Below, in pieces: positions 6,058 to 7,580 of a stretch of DNA of 7,580 nt; within the stretch, counting starts at the first letter, position 1, and every line of letters begins with the position of its first letter. The stretch lies in NCBI GenBank assembly GCA_028280205.1, contig JANQME010000143.1:1-7580 (forward strand), given 5' to 3'. The notes under the pieces are model-generated. The model ran no database searches and was not told where the DNA came from. It saw only the letters and a program-made list of their open reading frames with translations. A program made the translations under genes and the position numbers. The DNA comes from Longimicrobiales bacterium. GTDB taxonomy: Bacteria > Gemmatimonadota > Gemmatimonadetes > Longimicrobiales > Gaopeijiaceae.

Positions 6058-6750
6058 TCACCGGTCGAAGCGGTATCCCACCTTCCACACGGTGTGGATG
6101 TGCTCCGGGTGAGCCGGGTCCGTCTCGAGCTTCTGTCGGAGCTCGGACACGTGCGAGTCGACCGTACGGGTCACGACGGCCGCCCGATGTCCCCACACCT
6201 CCCGGAGCAGGTCGTGGCGGGACACGACACGACCCTCGTGCCGCATCAGGGCCACGAGGAGGTCGAACGCGCGTGGCGTCAGGCCGACGTCCGCCGACTC
6301 GCGTGTCACCCTCCGCGCAGCGACGTCGACCTGTACGTTTCCGAACGCCAGCACCTCGGGCGCCTCCGCGCCGCTCTCTCTCCCGCTCGTGCGACGAAGG
6401 AGCGAACGAACCCGCTCGAGGAGCTCCAGCAGCCCGAACGGCTTCGTCACGTACTGGTCCGCGTTGAGGCGGAAGCCGCGTACCTTGTCCGACTCTTCGC
6501 CGCGGGCGGTGAGGATCAGCACCGGTCGGTCGAAGCCCTCGTCGCGCAGCGCGCGCAGGATCTGGAATCCGTCGAGGCCGGGCAGCATCACGTCGAGGAC
6601 CAGCAGATCCGGAGGCTCGGCGCGCGCCGCCTCGAGCCCGCTCGGGCCGTCCGCGCGCCACTCCACCAGGTAGCCTTCCAGCTCGAGGTTGTGGCGGATG
6701 CCGGCCGCCAGCTCCTCGTTGTCTTCGACGAGGAGGATTCGGCCACTCAC
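6058..6750 (-). CDS. OmpR/PhoB-family response regulator
   Basis: This 230-residue two-component response regulator carries a receiver domain (about 3-120) with acidic pocket E9-D10, phospho-acceptor D53 in LLVLDVMLPGLDGF, switch residue T81 in LILTARG, and K103 in YVTKPF. A linker leads to an OmpR-type winged helix (about 137-228). There LTPRAFDLLVALMRHEGRVV, the recognition-helix stretch TVDSHVSELRQKLE and the terminal HTVWKVGYRFDR are all typical. Phosphorylation by the partner kinase should control DNA binding. The start is GTG 6750, overlapping the kinase stop codon as GTGA (6747-6750), which indicates translational coupling. No ATG fits, since receiver homology begins at residue 4 (GRILLVEDN). 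Targets are unknown; its own operon and the phosphatase genes downstream are the natural candidates. Confidence 0.95.
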   Translation of the reverse strand: MSGRILLVEDNEELAAGIRHNLELEGYLVEWRADGPSGLEAARAEPPDLLVLDVMLPGLDGFQILRALRDEGFDRPVLILTARGEESDKVRGFRLNADQYVTKPFGLLELLERVRSLLRRTSGRESGAEAPEVLAFGNVQVDVAARRVTRESADVGLTPRAFDLLVALMRHEGRVVSRHDLLREVWGHRAAVVTRTVDSHVSELRQKLETDPAHPEHIHTVWKVGYRFDR

Positions 6751-7580
6751 GCGGCCCCCGACGCCTCGCGCGTGGGCCGCCGGGACCGGGCGAAGCGCTC
6801 GACCGTAGGTGTGTGCAGCGCCGGGAGCTCGAACGAGAAGCGCGCACCTCCTCCCGGCGCGTCCTCCACCCAGACCCTCCCCCCGTGGGCCTCCACGATC
6901 TGCCGCACCACGGCGAGCCCGATTCCACTGCCGACCACGACGGTGCCCAGCGCGCCCGCGCCCCGCCGGAAGGGCTCGAAGATGCGCTCCCGCTCTCCGA
7001 CGGGAACGCCCTTGCCCTCGTCGTCCACGCAGACCCGGATCCGGTCCTCCACCCTCGAGCTGGAGACGCGAATCGTCTGACCGGCCCGGCCGTAACGAAC
7101 GGCGTTGTCGAGCAGGTTGAGCACGACCTGGCGGATCGAGTCCATGTGCACCTCCGCCACCAGACCGGGATCGAGGTTCGCTTCGAGCCCACCCTTCTGC
7201 TTGGGCAGGAGTGGCCGGAACGATGCGATGGCGTCGCGCACCCCGAGGGACACGTCGTCGGGCGCGAGCTCGAGCTGCTGCACACCCCGCTCTCCACGCG
7301 AGAAGTGGAGGATGTTCTCCACGAGGTTCGACAGGCGACGCGTCTCGCGGTCGATGTTGCCGAGTGCCCACGCACGCTGCTCTGCGGAGCGGGTCCGTCC
7401 TAGCTGGAGCGTTTCGGTGAAGAGACGAACCTGGGCCAGCGGTGTCCGCAGCTCGTGCGACACGCTCGCCACGAAGTCCTGCCGGAGGAGCGCCAACTGA
7501 TCCTCCCGTCGAAGCTGCACCACCGCGAGGATCGCCAGCGCGCCGGCCAGCGAGAAGATCAGGCTCAGCACCCCGGTCCG
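6747..7580 (-). CDS. Sensor histidine kinase, C-terminal part (5' end outside window)
   Basis: The visible 277 residues begin mid-gene and remain open to the right edge, so the sensor region is missing. They start with a membrane helix (about 4-23, LSLIFSLAGALAILAVVQL). Only about a dozen residues separate it from the HisKA domain, leaving no room for a HAMP domain. The H-box is FVASVSHELRTPL, with phospho-acceptor H42 of the visible part. The HATPase domain has the N-box VVLNLLDNAVRYG (153-164), G1 box DDEGKGVP, F-box FEPFRRG and G2 box GSGIGLAVV. An arginine-rich tail of about 20 residues ends the protein. All motifs needed for autophosphorylation are intact. The stop TGA overlaps the response-regulator start. 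A GTG at 7571 is in frame but sits inside the transmembrane segment, so it is unlikely to be the true start. The signal sensed cannot be judged. Confidence 0.94.
   Translation of the reverse strand, partial: RTGVLSLIFSLAGALAILAVVQLRREDQLALLRQDFVASVSHELRTPLAQVRLFTETLQLGRTRSAEQRAWALGNIDRETRRLSNLVENILHFSRGERGVQQLELAPDDVSLGVRDAIASFRPLLPKQKGGLEANLDPGLVAEVHMDSIRQVVLNLLDNAVRYGRAGQTIRVSSSRVEDRIRVCVDDEGKGVPVGERERIFEPFRRGAGALGTVVVGSGIGLAVVRQIVEAHGGRVWVEDAPGGGARFSFELPALHTPTVERFARSRRPTREASGAA

Noticed and set aside
5873..7375. Upstream extension of the fusion gene to a 970-residue frame
   Set aside because: The added stretch overlaps the kinase and regulator genes in another frame, is Ser/Arg/Pro-rich and has no motif. 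Real membrane-protein sequence begins at the ATG near 5872.

Overview
The window is about two-thirds G+C, coding-dense bacterial DNA with no RNA gene, insertion sequence or CRISPR array that I can see. A PadR-type regulator directly upstream of an orphan MacB/FtsX-like permease is the arrangement known as the acidobacterial duplicated orphan permease (ADOP) system. With the base composition it suggests Acidobacteriota or, perhaps more likely, Gemmatimonadota. The phylum assignment is inference.

Layout. Left arm, minus strand: a padR-family repressor gene (1261-1599) followed 40 bp later by the 5' half of an ADOP permease gene (1-1220, cut by the window edge). Between padR and the divergent plus-strand genes lies a 168-bp control region. 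It holds two nearly identical 17-bp imperfect palindromes whose starts are exactly 42 bp apart, and these flank a plausible padR promoter. Plus strand: a POT-family proton/oligopeptide symporter (1768-3279) whose stop codon directly abuts the start of a DinB-superfamily metal-binding protein (3280-3798). Right arm, minus strand, converging on dinB: a two-component system of histidine kinase (6747 to beyond the right edge) and OmpR-type response regulator (6058-6750), joined by a GTGA start/stop overlap. A 185-bp gap follows, then a 469-residue membrane protein fused to a histidine-phosphatase domain (4463-5872), then a secreted paralogous histidine phosphatase (3834-4481) whose start overlaps the fusion gene by 19 bp.

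How they may work together. PadR probably represses its own operon, permease included, through the two operators, and could also influence the divergent transporter. The kinase and regulator lie upstream of the two phosphatase genes on the same strand, so they may control them, either by read-through or from a promoter in the 185-bp gap. This is inferred from gene order only.

The most unusual object is the fusion protein. It has a tandemly duplicated, DoxX-like four-helix membrane module, then an internal signal-peptide-like helix ending in an AxA motif, then a phosphatase domain in which the family's usual RHG motif reads RHA. The neighbouring secreted paralog has the same RHA change. I know of no described function for this pair.
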